Shown here: positions 21,039 to 28,410 of the stretch, in pieces | Numbering within the stretch: the stretch's first letter is position 1 | Layout of the letters: every line of letters begins with the position of its first letter | The notes under the pieces: model-generated | Seen by the model: only the letters and a program-made list of their open reading frames with translations | Databases searched by the model: none | What the model was told of the DNA's origin: nothing | IMG/VR virus record: IMGVR_UViG_3300047300_000657 | Coordinates: 1-64,000 of that record | DNA: 64,000 nt | Origin: a virus | Reading direction: 5' to 3' (one strand) | Position numbers and translations under genes: made by a program

Positions 21039-21452
21039 CTACTTGATTTTAATTGTCTTTGGCTTTTTTTCTTCTGGAATATCGTATTTAAGGACAACCT
21101 TTAAAATACCATTTTCCATATTTGCAGAATCGACATACATGTGCTCATCAAGTCCAAATTGCCTTACAAATTTTCTTGCAGCAATACCCTTGTGAACATA
21201 ATTTGATTCATTAACAACGTCTTCCTTGACGCCCTCAATGATTAATTTACCATCTTCTTCAGTCACATGAATTTGATCTTTTTCAAACCCTGCAACTGCT
21301 AACTCAACAAGAAAAGTTTCCTCGTCAAGCCTAATTGTGTTGTATGGCGGATATGTATCTGTTGTAGTCGAATGTGCTAATCTAGACATTAGCTGATCTG
21401 CATTAATAAAAAATGGATCTCTAAATAGATCCATAGCAAATGATGTTACCAT
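21039..21452 (-). CDS. Small heat-shock protein, Hsp20 family
   Basis: 137 residues. Alpha-crystallin core: YNTIRLDEETFLVELAVAGF, EEDGKLIIEG, HKGIAARKFVRQFGLDEHMY and MENGILKVVLKYDIPEEKK. These chaperones hold unfolding proteins and are known in other environmental phages. AAAGGAGGAATAA precedes ATG, and it has its own strong promoter (21512-21541) and a TACGGG/CCCGTA inverted repeat in its leader. Confidence 0.92.
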   Translation of the reverse strand: MVTSFAMDLFRDPFFINADQLMSRLAHSTTTDTYPPYNTIRLDEETFLVELAVAGFEKDQIHVTEEDGKLIIEGVKEDVVNESNYVHKGIAARKFVRQFGLDEHMYVDSANMENGILKVVLKYDIPEEKKPKTIKIK

Positions 21453-21483
21453 TTTATTCCTCCTTTAAGCGAATAAATTAATT

Positions 21484-21496
21484 TACGGGCCCCGTA
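21484..21496. repeat. Inverted repeat TACGGG-C-CCCGTA in the hsp20 leader
   Basis: A perfect 6-bp inverted repeat with one-base centre lies between promoter and ribosome site. It is unlike the CIRCE and HAIR heat-shock operators I know; may be an operator or RNA hairpin. Confidence 0.4.
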
Positions 21497-21511
21497 CGGC
21501 AACCCACATAT

Positions 21512-21541
21512 ATTATACACCCAACAGGCAAAGCCTGTCAA
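21512..21541 (-). promoter_or_regulatory. Promoter P2 of hsp20 with palindromic spacer
   Basis: TTGACA (21536-21541), 18 bases, TATAAT (21512-21517). ACAGGC/GCCTGT forms a stem over the -35 and spacer, doubling as the terminator-like hairpin after the 21538-22152 gene. Spacer shares AGGCTnnGCCT and TTGGGTG with promoter P1 at 15975-16004. Confidence 0.75.
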
Positions 21542-22152
21542 TTAATTAAATCTAAAATTAAAGTGGCTCTTGGTTCTAGGGTGACCACCTTATGAATCAA
21601 TCCTGACGGCAAATATATGACATCCCCTGGATTTAAAATATAAGATTCATATTCATTTACAAGATGGTCTAAAGGCTCACCAAACTTTCCCTCAATACCG
21701 ACACTGTTATATATTCTATATTCAACCTTACCAACGCACTGCCAAGACACCACATCGTGATCGTCCTTGTGAGCAGCGTACTCATACTCGTTTCTGTTCC
21801 CTACAAAATTCATTAATGCTTTTATATGCCAACGCTGATCTTTTATTAAATTATAAACCATTTCTAACAATTGTTTTGTCTGAGGAAATAGGTTGTTCTT
21901 CATATCAGATGTAACTGCACTATGATATTGCGGATCTAGTTTTCCAGTAAATGCTATATCTGTTTGATAGGGACCATTTTTTACAAATACATCAACTTTT
22001 GGATTGTTCTCTTTATTTGGATTATTGTATTTATGGTTAAGTCCATTTATAAAATCTTCCCACCCTGGTACATCTGGTATGGAATTTTTCATATATATAC
22101 ATGAAATATTTTTTTCAGCATCCTTAAAATCATTTAGAGGTATAGCTATCAT
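21538..22152 (-). CDS. JmjC/cupin-type Fe(II)-2OG hydroxylase-like protein
   Basis: 204 residues. Metal residues: His128 and Asp130 in AAHKDDHDVVSWQ and His187 in GLIHKVV. NPGDVIYLPSGLIHKV is the closing strand motif shared with JmjC-type ribosomal oxygenases. A substrate arginine or histidine residue is possible but unknown. Four-base overlap with the nuclease gene. Confidence 0.75.
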   Translation of the reverse strand: MIAIPLNDFKDAEKNISCIYMKNSIPDVPGWEDFINGLNHKYNNPNKENNPKVDVFVKNGPYQTDIAFTGKLDPQYHSAVTSDMKNNLFPQTKQLLEMVYNLIKDQRWHIKALMNFVGNRNEYEYAAHKDDHDVVSWQCVGKVEYRIYNSVGIEGKFGEPLDHLVNEYESYILNPGDVIYLPSGLIHKVVTLEPRATLILDLIN

Positions 22153-22559
22153 TTATTTTCGCTGCTTTTTCTTGCCTTGACTAAGATTGTAAAATCTTTT
22201 ACCTTTGTGTCACCCATATAAGACCATGCGTATCCATGTTCAATCATCATTTCGTTAATTGATTTTTCAGAACCATCCAGGTAAATCCAGCCCAGTATTC
22301 TTCCGTATTTTTCTGTAGAGTCTGGCAATTCTGTTTTAATCAAAATTTCTTTGGCGTCTTGAATATTCTTTTTTAAATATTCTTTTGACTCTAGCCCTAA
22401 AGTTTTTTCAAATTTATCGGATGTTCTTGATTCTGGAGTATCAATTCCCGCAAGCCTTACTCTTTTTGACAAAGATATATCAAAACCTAAATCGATATCA
22501 ACATCTATCGTGTCTCCATCCACAACTTTTAAAAATTTTTTAACTCTGTATTCGTACAT
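22149..22559 (-). CDS. Staphylococcal-nuclease-like thermonuclease
   Basis: 136 residues. VVDGDTIDVDIDLGF (acidic Ca-binding residues), RVRLAGIDTPES (catalytic Arg), EKYGRILGWIYLDG (catalytic Glu-Arg pair region) and MIEHGYAWSYMG define the SNase fold. No signal peptide, so it acts in the cell. Could degrade host DNA or RNA. AGGATG lies near ATG. Confidence 0.9.
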   Translation of the reverse strand: MYEYRVKKFLKVVDGDTIDVDIDLGFDISLSKRVRLAGIDTPESRTSDKFEKTLGLESKEYLKKNIQDAKEILIKTELPDSTEKYGRILGWIYLDGSEKSINEMMIEHGYAWSYMGDTKVKDFTILVKARKSSENK

Positions 22560-22567
22560 TTTTCATC

Positions 22568-23620
22568 CTATATTCTACTATTTGACTCTACCATGGATTG
22601 CGGTGAGACTTTTATAAATCTTGCATCTCTACGTAGAGACATTAGGTCTTCTGATCCGCAATAAGACATACCGCTTTTTATATTATTTATGAGCTGCTGT
22701 ATAGAATCTTTTACAGAGCCTTTACTTTTTATTACAGCTTCAGCTCCTTCTATATGCAGCCTGTCTGCTGGAACATTTGCACCTTCTATAGTTTGAATAC
22801 CACGAGAAGCCAGTCCTCTGAATATCAAATTTCCATCTTTATCTTTTTCACATTCATCATGACCTGCAAAAAAATTACCCATCATGATAGCGCTTGCTCC
22901 AGCTGCAAGGGCTTTGACGGCATCCCCATTATTTTTTATTCCTCCGTCTGACACTATTCCATTTATTGAATATTCTTTTACTCTTTCATATATATCAATT
23001 ACTGAGGATAAAACTGGTTGTCCAAACCCAGTAACAACTCTGGTTGTACAAGCAGCTCCGCCACCAATACCTACACGCACAGAATCTGCACCAGCATCCA
23101 TGAGGTCCCTGTATGCTTCAAAAGAAGAAACGTTTCCTGACATTATGTGTATGCTAGAAGGACAAATACCCCTAAGATCTTTTACTGCAGATATTGCGGT
23201 ATCTGTATGTCCAAATGCGGTATCTATTAGGATTATCTTAACGCCAATAGAAACAATTTTATTTATTAGATCCGCATCTGACGCTTCATTATTACTTATA
23301 GAAAATCCTACACGGTTGTGATATGGATTGTTTCGCATTTGATACTCAAGTTGCTCAATTCTTTTTTCTAATGGCATAAACCTATGAATAAATGCAACTC
23401 CACCTGCTTCTGTTACTTCTTCAATCATTTTATTACTATTAATAAATTCCATTGGTGCGGTCATAAAAGCATTATATAATTCTATAACACCGTCTGGATT
23501 ATTTGGGTTACCCAATAAACTTTTAATAGTTATATTTGATCTACTTTTTATGTTTGATCTAGATGGAAGCAGCAGAATGTCATCAAAACATACGTTGCTG
23601 ACTGTAGTGTCTAGCTGCAT
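22568..23620 (-). CDS. IMP dehydrogenase / GMP reductase family enzyme
   Basis: 350 residues, TIM barrel without CBS domains. FDDILLLPSRSNI N-terminal motif, GIGGGAACTTR with catalytic Cys191, IVSDGGIKNNGDAVKALAAG phosphate-binding loop, and GMSYCGS flap are present. Length matches GMP reductase or a CBS-less IMPDH; the choice cannot be made here. It would adjust guanine nucleotide supply during replication. AAAGGA before ATG. Confidence 0.88.
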   Translation of the reverse strand: MQLDTTVSNVCFDDILLLPSRSNIKSRSNITIKSLLGNPNNPDGVIELYNAFMTAPMEFINSNKMIEEVTEAGGVAFIHRFMPLEKRIEQLEYQMRNNPYHNRVGFSISNNEASDADLINKIVSIGVKIILIDTAFGHTDTAISAVKDLRGICPSSIHIMSGNVSSFEAYRDLMDAGADSVRVGIGGGAACTTRVVTGFGQPVLSSVIDIYERVKEYSINGIVSDGGIKNNGDAVKALAAGASAIMMGNFFAGHDECEKDKDGNLIFRGLASRGIQTIEGANVPADRLHIEGAEAVIKSKGSVKDSIQQLINNIKSGMSYCGSEDLMSLRRDARFIKVSPQSMVESNSRI

Positions 23621-23623
23621 GAA

Positions 23624-24103
23624 TTAATCCTTTAATGATTTCCATGGGTTTGGTGGTAGCTTTAGGCTTGATTGCAAGAACCAATCCCACTCTTGATGCT
23701 GTCCAAGTCTATTTGATAAAAATTGAACAAGCCCATGCTCTCTATGTACAATTGCTTGCTCTACTAAAATCTTAATATCTTCAATAATTCTTTGATTAAT
23801 TGGAACAAGATGTTGAGCCATTTCTACTCCACAGTATGTAGCAGGCTTTACATTTCCCAATGTTTGATTAGCAGTAAACTCTTCTAGAGTATACGGAGCT
23901 TCTCCATTTAATCTTCTTAGCCATACAGAAACCTCGTGTACAGCATTTTCTGCATCCTTATAGATTTCTTCATATATAATTCTTGACTGTCTCATTAAGA
24001 CAGACTCTGTATTCCAGTGGAATCCGTGCACTAGGTGTGCGAACACTACTGAGTTTGCTTGAAATTCCTGTAGCGATTTTATTAGTTCTTTTTGTTTTAC
24101 CAT
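23624..24103 (-). CDS. Dps-like ferritin (copy 1)
   Basis: 159 residues from ATG 24101-24103 (MVKQKELIKSLQEFQANSVV), which overlaps the upstream stop. HGFHWN and the following LRRLNGEAPYTL helix carry the Dps/ferritin ferroxidase pattern; HQEWDWFLQSSL closes the bundle. Dps proteins oxidise Fe(II) with peroxide and protect DNA. The ATG at 24121 is a possible alternative. Confidence 0.85.
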   Translation of the reverse strand: MVKQKELIKSLQEFQANSVVFAHLVHGFHWNTESVLMRQSRIIYEEIYKDAENAVHEVSVWLRRLNGEAPYTLEEFTANQTLGNVKPATYCGVEMAQHLVPINQRIIEDIKILVEQAIVHREHGLVQFLSNRLGQHQEWDWFLQSSLKLPPNPWKSLKD

Positions 24104-24906
24104 TGTCTTGTTTCTCCCCATGTCTTTTGTTTTCCAAACATACCGTCTAACCTTCTTTGATTTTGTACAAAACCTCCAGTTACGGCGTGAGCTAATTTAA
24201 ATAGATCTGGTATCAAAAGGTCTCCCTTCTGCCAGCGGTGCACTTTTCTAAATTCAGTATCTTCCCAAACTATTTTAGTTACCTTAACATTTAGCTCTAT
24301 AAATCTTTTATTATCTTCCTCTGATGGCTCTCTACCATCAAATTCAACCAAGCGAATTGGAAGATACCCGCCTAGATGTGTTCGTAAGGTTTTTTCATTT
24401 GTAATCCAATGCCTCTTTACATAATCAAATCTTACATTACTACCATCTTTTTTTATACCTTCAACTCTACATTTATCTAAAAAATCTGTTTCATTTTTAT
24501 CTAAGCGATTATATAGGTCTGCCATATCATAAAAACATGTATTGCCCGTGTCGTAATCGCAATCAAACTGAGTCATATTCCATGTGGAACCGTAAAAAGA
24601 ATCATTCTCGTACTCTACCCACTCTACATGCCAGCCCAACATCCATTCATCTTTTGTTGCAATTGTTGGACCCTTCATGTGCTTGTGATGGTCTTCAATA
24701 TAATCAGATTTTGATGTATCTTTTGAGTTAGGATACCATCCTAGTAGGTCTCCAAAAATATGCATTATATCTTGCTGCATTGCAAAATCAGCATGAACAT
24801 TTCTAAATGCAATTATTTTTTCATCTAAAAATTTTTGCTTATAATAATTAAGATTGTTTTTTATAGAGTCCATTCCTGGGAACTCAATGACCTCAACCTC
24901 TTGCAT
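24097..24906 (-). CDS. TauD/TfdA-type Fe(II)/2OG dioxygenase
   Basis: 269 residues. HxE pair His93/Glu95 in GWHVEWVEYE (family usually HxD or HxE), distal His240 in KLAHAVTGGF, and 2OG Arg251/252. The order KNNLNYYKQKFLDEKIIAFR is typical of the TauD N-terminal region. Members oxidise sulfonates, carnitine or herbicides. The substrate is unknown; it is interesting beside other sulfur genes. Confidence 0.78.
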   Translation of the reverse strand: MQEVEVIEFPGMDSIKNNLNYYKQKFLDEKIIAFRNVHADFAMQQDIMHIFGDLLGWYPNSKDTSKSDYIEDHHKHMKGPTIATKDEWMLGWHVEWVEYENDSFYGSTWNMTQFDCDYDTGNTCFYDMADLYNRLDKNETDFLDKCRVEGIKKDGSNVRFDYVKRHWITNEKTLRTHLGGYLPIRLVEFDGREPSEEDNKRFIELNVKVTKIVWEDTEFRKVHRWQKGDLLIPDLFKLAHAVTGGFVQNQRRLDGMFGKQKTWGETRQW

Positions 24907-24917
24907 ATTTTTCCGTT

Positions 24918-25367
24918 CTAGTTAATTGTTTGTTTTAAGCTTGCTTTAAGCCACCACTGCCATTTTTTATGGCTATCTTGTCTTTCAGAAATAAAATTAG
25001 CTAGGCCTTGATCGCCTGCTTGTGTCGCTGCATTGAATAATGTTGCTAGGTCATTCAGCATTATTTCATTTGCATCAAATAAAATTTTTGTCATTGATAT
25101 TGGAGAATTGCTTGGCGTTAAAGTTTCTCCCATTGTTTGATTTACAATGAGCTGACTTAGTGTATATGGTGCCTGAGCATCAAATTTTCTTATCCATTCA
25201 GATATTGTATCTATTGTTCCATCAATATCTTCATAAATTTTGCCAAAGAAATCGTGGTACTGTGTAAACAATGGGCCCTCTACGTTCCAGTGAAACCCAT
25301 GTGCTGCACTAGCCATCACAAAGGAGTTGGCCTGCCATCTTTTTAGCAAATTTATTAATTGTTCCAT
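24918..25367 (-). CDS. Dps-like ferritin (copy 2)
   Basis: 149 residues. AAHGFHWNVEGPLFTQYHDF carries the ferroxidase residues; RKFDAQAPYTLSQL and SHKKWQWWLKASL match copy 1. Copies differ enough to be old paralogs. TATACT lies exactly six bases before ATG, predicting a leaderless message and so separate control from copy 1. Confidence 0.88.
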   Translation of the reverse strand: MEQLINLLKRWQANSFVMASAAHGFHWNVEGPLFTQYHDFFGKIYEDIDGTIDTISEWIRKFDAQAPYTLSQLIVNQTMGETLTPSNSPISMTKILFDANEIMLNDLATLFNAATQAGDQGLANFISERQDSHKKWQWWLKASLKQTIN

Positions 25368-25391
25368 TATTCTAGTATACCATTTCTATTA

Positions 25392-26054
25392 TTAAACTGT
25401 TGGGTCTGTTGCGGTTGTTTTAGGCATCATGATTCCTTCTGCCCATTGCTTTCTTAAATCTTCTTGAGCCCCATAAACTGATTCCTTTTGAGCCTGTAAA
25501 TCTTCATCATAAACAGAGTCTGCAAAATCAAAAGAGCACATCATTGTATATCTGTCTCCTCCAAGGATTTCGGTGACAGCATGTACGTTATCGATACCTA
25601 CTCCAAAAACTACAACATTACCCTTGGTTGGTTTGATCCCTATCTTATGATCTCTAAAAGTTAATTTGCCACCGTCGTAACTATCATTTAAATATACTAT
25701 GGCAACAAGTTTATTTTCTTTCCATGCATTTGGTGTGCCATCAAGCTCTGCATTATCAGCATGATCTGCTGCCCATGCACCAGGGGTCCATTTATGTGTA
25801 CTTAGCGTTAAAGGTTTTAGTTTTTTCCCAAATACTTCTTCTGCAAGCTTATGCATTTTATCTTTAGCCTGAAAAACTAATTCTTTGCCTTTACCTTCAT
25901 TTGATTTTTGTCCAGAGATTGTGTACATGCCTGGAAAACAGGAGAGCATCCAGTCGTCTAAACTATTCCAATATGATACAAAATTATCACATTCTTCTTG
26001 AGTAAAGACGGCTGAATACTCAACCACATCTTCTTTATGTATTATTTTTTCCAT
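25392..26054 (-). CDS. 2OG-Fe(II) oxygenase, prolyl-4-hydroxylase type
   Basis: 220 residues. His98 and Asp100 in WAADHADNAELDG, His158 in DNVHAVTEI, and Arg168 in GGDRYTMMCSF make the complete metal and 2-oxoglutarate set. GGKLTFRDHKIGIKPTKGNV is the typical beta core. Substrate unknown. TATAAT at six bases before ATG. Confidence 0.9.
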   Translation of the reverse strand: MEKIIHKEDVVEYSAVFTQEECDNFVSYWNSLDDWMLSCFPGMYTISGQKSNEGKGKELVFQAKDKMHKLAEEVFGKKLKPLTLSTHKWTPGAWAADHADNAELDGTPNAWKENKLVAIVYLNDSYDGGKLTFRDHKIGIKPTKGNVVVFGVGIDNVHAVTEILGGDRYTMMCSFDFADSVYDEDLQAQKESVYGAQEDLRKQWAEGIMMPKTTATDPTV

Positions 26055-26069
26055 AATACAATTATACCA

Positions 26070-26582
26070 TCACGCTGATAGGATCTTGGACAAAGCGTTA
26101 ATGGTTGCTGCAATTCTGCCGATATCTCTTAATTGTTCTACAGAATATCCCTCTTCTTTTAGGGTTTCATAATGCGCTTTAACGCAAAAATGGCACTTAC
26201 CAATAATGGATGAGGCTAAACAATAAGCCTCAAATTTTGCTTTTGTTGTTCCACCATGTGAGGCTATGGCATTCATTCTAAGCTGTGCAGGCAAACCTTT
26301 AAGGTTTGCATCGTCTGCCATTTCAAGGAATGGGTACCAAATATTATTTTGAGCCATGATAGATCCAGCTGTCAGGGCTGCATTTTTTTCAACCTCATCT
26401 GATGCATTTGCTACAATAAATGTTAAAAGTTTAGAATTTCCTGTAGCAAATGCTGCTGCAATTGAAAGATAAGTGGCATGCTCTGGATCAATAGTTGATC
26501 TATTAATTACTGCATCAAGATTCAACTTAATATCTTTAGCATATTCTGGAAGAGAATCCTTAAGCTGGTCTACCCATGACAT
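26070..26582 (-). CDS. ahpD: AhpD-like alkylhydroperoxidase
   Basis: 170 residues. C130-x2-C133 in IGKCHFCVKAHYE with His137 and upstream Glu/His acid-base residues is the AhpD active site. In actinobacteria AhpD reduces AhpC through lipoyl carriers. Here it directly follows the phage AhpC (stop of AhpC and start of AhpD share base 26582), so the pair is co-translated. Confidence 0.92.
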   Translation of the reverse strand: MSWVDQLKDSLPEYAKDIKLNLDAVINRSTIDPEHATYLSIAAAFATGNSKLLTFIVANASDEVEKNAALTAGSIMAQNNIWYPFLEMADDANLKGLPAQLRMNAIASHGGTTKAKFEAYCLASSIIGKCHFCVKAHYETLKEEGYSVEQLRDIGRIAATINALSKILSA

Positions 26583-27157
26583 TACAGTGTTTCCCCGCCC
26601 AAAGGTCTATTGCAGGCACAAAGTTCTCCTGTTTGAAGAGCATCTAAAACTCGCAGTGCTTCTTCTGGATTTCGTCCGACATCAAGGTTGTTTACAGTAA
26701 CGTGTTGAATAATATTGTTTGGATCAACAATAAATGTAGCACGTAAAGCAACTCCTTGAGGAGTAATAATACCTAGCTGGTCAGCAAGTCCAGATAAAGA
26801 TCTGTCATTTTCTTCATCGTAAGACCATCCACGAATTTGATCAGCAAACATCCATGAGTTTGTTTTCTTCAAATCTTCGTGTGCGTTTCTCCATGCAATC
26901 TTACAAAATTCATTATCAGTTGATCCTGTTAGAAGTACTGCATCTCTGTCTTCAAAATCTTTTGCAAGCTTATCGTACGCAACAATTTCTGTTGGGCATA
27001 CAAATGTAAAGTCCTTTGGATAGTAAACAATTACTTTCCACTTTCCAGGGAATGAGTTTTCTGTTAATGTTTCAAAAACATCATCAGAAGAATCAAGTCT
27101 CCCTGGTTTTACTCCGACGACAGCAAAGCCGTCAATCTTATCTCCGATTGTCTTCAT
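26582..27157 (-). CDS. ahpC: AhpC-type peroxiredoxin
   Basis: 191 residues. Peroxidatic Cys54 in YPKDFTFVCPTE, Arg near residue 126, and a C-terminal resolving Cys180/182 in LCACNRPLGG. Typical 2-Cys peroxiredoxin, reduces peroxides. GGAGAA precedes ATG. The unit starts with a tRNA-Glu and a strong promoter (27279-27307). Confidence 0.93.
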   Translation of the reverse strand: MKTIGDKIDGFAVVGVKPGRLDSSDDVFETLTENSFPGKWKVIVYYPKDFTFVCPTEIVAYDKLAKDFEDRDAVLLTGSTDNEFCKIAWRNAHEDLKKTNSWMFADQIRGWSYDEENDRSLSGLADQLGIITPQGVALRATFIVDPNNIIQHVTVNNLDVGRNPEEALRVLDALQTGELCACNRPLGGETL

Positions 27158-27197
27158 TTATTCTCCGTTGTTAAGAACTATATACACATATAGTTGT

Positions 27198-27268
27198 AGC
27201 CCTACAGGGAATTGAACCCTGCTTTACAGGTTGAAAACCTGTTGTCCTGACCACTAGACGATAGGGCC
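27198..27268 (-). tRNA. tRNA-Glu (UUC anticodon)
   Basis: Cloverleaf read from the minus strand: acceptor GGCCCTA/TAGGGCT, anticodon stem CAGGT-like with loop TTTTCAA, TpsiC loop TTCAATT. Sits between the promoter at 27279-27307 and ahpC. Confidence 0.9.
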
Positions 27269-27278
27269 ATAAGTATTA

Positions 27279-27307
27279 ATTTTACTATTTTAAAATATGA
27301 TTGTCAA
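27279..27307 (-). promoter_or_regulatory. Promoter of the tRNA-Glu/ahpC/ahpD unit
   Basis: TTGACA (27302-27307), 17 bases, TAAAAT (27279-27284), with the start expected near 27270, just before tRNA-Glu. It lies directly after tRNA-Leu. Confidence 0.7.
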
Positions 27308-27384
27308 TGGTGCTCCATGTAAGACTTGAACTTACAACATCCAGATTCTAAGTCTGGCGCCTCTACCAATTGGACTAATGGAGC
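27308..27384 (-). tRNA. tRNA-Leu (UAG anticodon), CCA encoded, short variable arm
   Basis: Acceptor GCTCCAT/ATGGAGC is perfect; anticodon stem CCAGA/TCTGG with loop CTTAGAA; 3' CCA is in the DNA. The variable region is only five bases, unlike normal long-arm leucine tRNAs, so charging specificity is uncertain. Confidence 0.85.
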
Positions 27385-27387
27385 CTT

Positions 27388-27460
27388 GCTCTTCCCCCTG
27401 GATTCGAACCAAGATTGCCTGAGCCAAAATCAGGAGTCCTACCGTTGGACGAAGGAAGAA
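27388..27460 (-). tRNA. tRNA-Gln (UUG anticodon)
   Basis: Anticodon stem CCTGA/TCAGG with loop TTTTGGC; acceptor TTCTTCC/GGAAGAG; TpsiC loop TTCGAAT. Confidence 0.88.
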
Positions 27461-27551
27461 TGGCGGAAGGTGGGAGAGTCGAACTCCCAAGGGCTTTAAC
27501 ACCTCGACTGTTTTCAAGACAGCTGCCGTCGCCAATCGGACTTGACCTTCC
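27461..27551 (-). tRNA. tRNA-Ser (UGA anticodon), CCA encoded
   Basis: 91-base form with a long variable arm. Anticodon stem CTGT/ACAG, loop CTTGAAA; acceptor GGAAGGT/ACCTTCC; 3' end GCCA. Confidence 0.92.
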
Positions 27552-27555
27552 TTAG

Positions 27556-27635
27556 TGCCACACCTTGGGATCGAACCAAGCATGTCTTAGACGACGGATT
27601 TACAGTCCGCTGCCCCACCCTGGGGCTTGTGTGAC
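27556..27635 (-). tRNA. tRNA-Tyr (GUA anticodon)
   Basis: Anticodon stem CGGA/TCCG, loop CTGTAAA, extra-long variable arm as in bacterial tyrosine tRNAs; acceptor GTCACAC/GTGTGGC. Confidence 0.9.
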
Positions 27636-27637
27636 GG

Positions 27638-27708
27638 GGTGACCTGTGGGAATTGAACCCACACGTGCTGGACCACAACCAGCCGCTCTACCATTGAGCT
27701 AAGGCCAC
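27638..27708 (-). tRNA. tRNA-His (GUG anticodon)
   Basis: Anticodon stem GCTGG/CCAGC, loop TTGTGGT; acceptor GTGGCCT/AGGTCAC. Confidence 0.9.
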
Positions 27709-27710
27709 GG

Positions 27711-27783
27711 TGGAAACAGTAGGAATCGAACCTACGACATTCTGTGTGTAAGACAGACGCTCTACTCTCTGAGCTATGCTTCC
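27711..27783 (-). tRNA. tRNA-Val (UAC anticodon)
   Basis: Anticodon stem TCTGT/ACAGA, loop CTTACAC; acceptor GGAAGCA/TGTTTCC; discriminator A. Confidence 0.9.
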
Positions 27784-27787
27784 TGAG

Positions 27788-27860
27788 TCTGATTAGAAGG
27801 ACTTGAACCTTCGGCCTCCTGCTCCCAAAGCAGGCGTTCTACCAACTGAACTATAACCAG
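27788..27860 (-). tRNA. tRNA-Pro (UGG anticodon)
   Basis: Anticodon stem CCTGC/GCAGG, loop TTTGGGA; acceptor CTGGTTA/TAATCAG. Confidence 0.9.
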
Positions 27861-27861
27861 G

Positions 27862-27933
27862 CGAAGACGGTAGGAATCGAACCCACTCCAGGAGGTTTGG
27901 AAGCTCCTGTGCTAACCATTACACTACGTCGAC
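27862..27933 (-). tRNA. tRNA, probably Trp (CCA anticodon), imperfect
   Basis: D-arm GTGT/GCAC and T-arm are good, but the acceptor (GTCGACG/CGTCTTC) has two mismatches and the anticodon stem (GGAGC/CCTCC, loop TTCCAAA) has a C-C pair. Discriminator G and loop position favour Trp; a shifted fold would read Gly UCC, but a clear Gly tRNA exists at 28857-28927. Confidence 0.6.
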
Positions 27934-27934
27934 G

Positions 27935-28007
27935 AGCCCAATATCAGATTCGAACTGATGACCCTCCGCTTACAAGGCGGATGCTCTAGCCACTGAGCTA
28001 ATCGGGC
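27935..28007 (-). tRNA. tRNA-Thr (UGU anticodon)
   Basis: Anticodon stem CCGC/GCGG, loop CTTGTAA; acceptor GCCCGAT/ATTGGGC. Confidence 0.9.
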
Positions 28008-28024
28008 GGTGATCTTACGATCAG

Positions 28025-28096
28025 TGGGAAATCTAGGAATCGAACCTAGTACTTATGTTCTTCAGACATACGCTTTACCTTTTAAGCTAATATCCC
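28025..28096 (-). tRNA. tRNA-Phe (GAA anticodon)
   Basis: Anticodon stem TATGT/ACATA, loop CTGAAGA; acceptor GGGATAT/ATTTCCC; discriminator A. Confidence 0.9.
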
Positions 28097-28097
28097 G

Positions 28098-28171
28098 TAG
28101 AGATAAATGGATTTGAACCATTGACCTTCTGTGTATCAGACAGATGCTCTAACCAACTGAGCTATACCTCT
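28098..28171 (-). tRNA. tRNA-Ile (GAU anticodon)
   Basis: Anticodon stem TCTGT/ACAGA, loop CTGATAC; acceptor AGAGGTA/TATCTCT; discriminator A. Confidence 0.9.
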
Positions 28172-28172
28172 G

Positions 28173-28246
28173 CACCCAAAACAGGATTCGAACCTGTGAC
28201 CCTCTCGTTCGTAGCGAGATGCTCTATTCCGCTGAGCTACATGGGT
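28173..28246 (-). tRNA. tRNA-Arg (ACG anticodon)
   Basis: Anticodon stem CTCG/CGAG, loop CTACGAA; acceptor ACCCATG/TTTGGGT. A34 would need the host TadA deaminase to form inosine. Confidence 0.9.
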
Positions 28247-28254
28247 ATAAACAA

Positions 28255-28287
28255 AAATCGGGCTAAATTTTTCAATTTGCCCGATTT
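28255..28287 (-). terminator. Strong terminator inside the tRNA array
   Basis: Nine-bp stem AAATCGGGC/GCCCGATTT with inner AAATT pairing, followed on the minus strand by TTTTTGTTTA. It ends the short unit that starts at promoter 28411-28439. Confidence 0.75.
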
Positions 28288-28310
28288 GGTTTTATATATA
28301 TAAAACTATT

Positions 28311-28403
28311 TCAGACAACACTTCCAATAAACCAGACTGTTGACGGTAGCACAAAATGCCCACGTTGAGATGTGGTCTGATATGATCGAAGTGTTGCTTT
28401 CAT
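28311..28403 (-). CDS. Candidate leaderless microprotein or structured RNA, 30 residues
   Basis: ATG 28401-28403 lies seven bases after TAGTAT of a strong promoter and TGA is at 28311-28313. The product would be MKATLRSYQTTSQRGHFVLP followed by STVWFIGSVV. The region also folds: CAACACTTC (28388-28397 side) pairs with GAAGTGTTG (28317-28326 side). With its own promoter and terminator between tRNA genes it is an independent unit, but protein and RNA readings cannot be separated by eye. Confidence 0.45.
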   Translation of the reverse strand: MKATLRSYQTTSQRGHFVLPSTVWFIGSVV

Positions 28404-28410
28404 AGTGTAT

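Noticed and set aside
27332-27583. An 83-codon frame across tRNA-Leu, Gln and Ser genes
   Set aside because: Its sequence is made of three tRNA genes; no independent coding support.
27862-27933. Reading this tRNA as Gly (UCC)
   Set aside because: A Gly (UCC) tRNA with proper discriminator T lies at 28857-28927, and the standard seven-base loop here gives CCA with discriminator G; a Trp call is better though imperfect.
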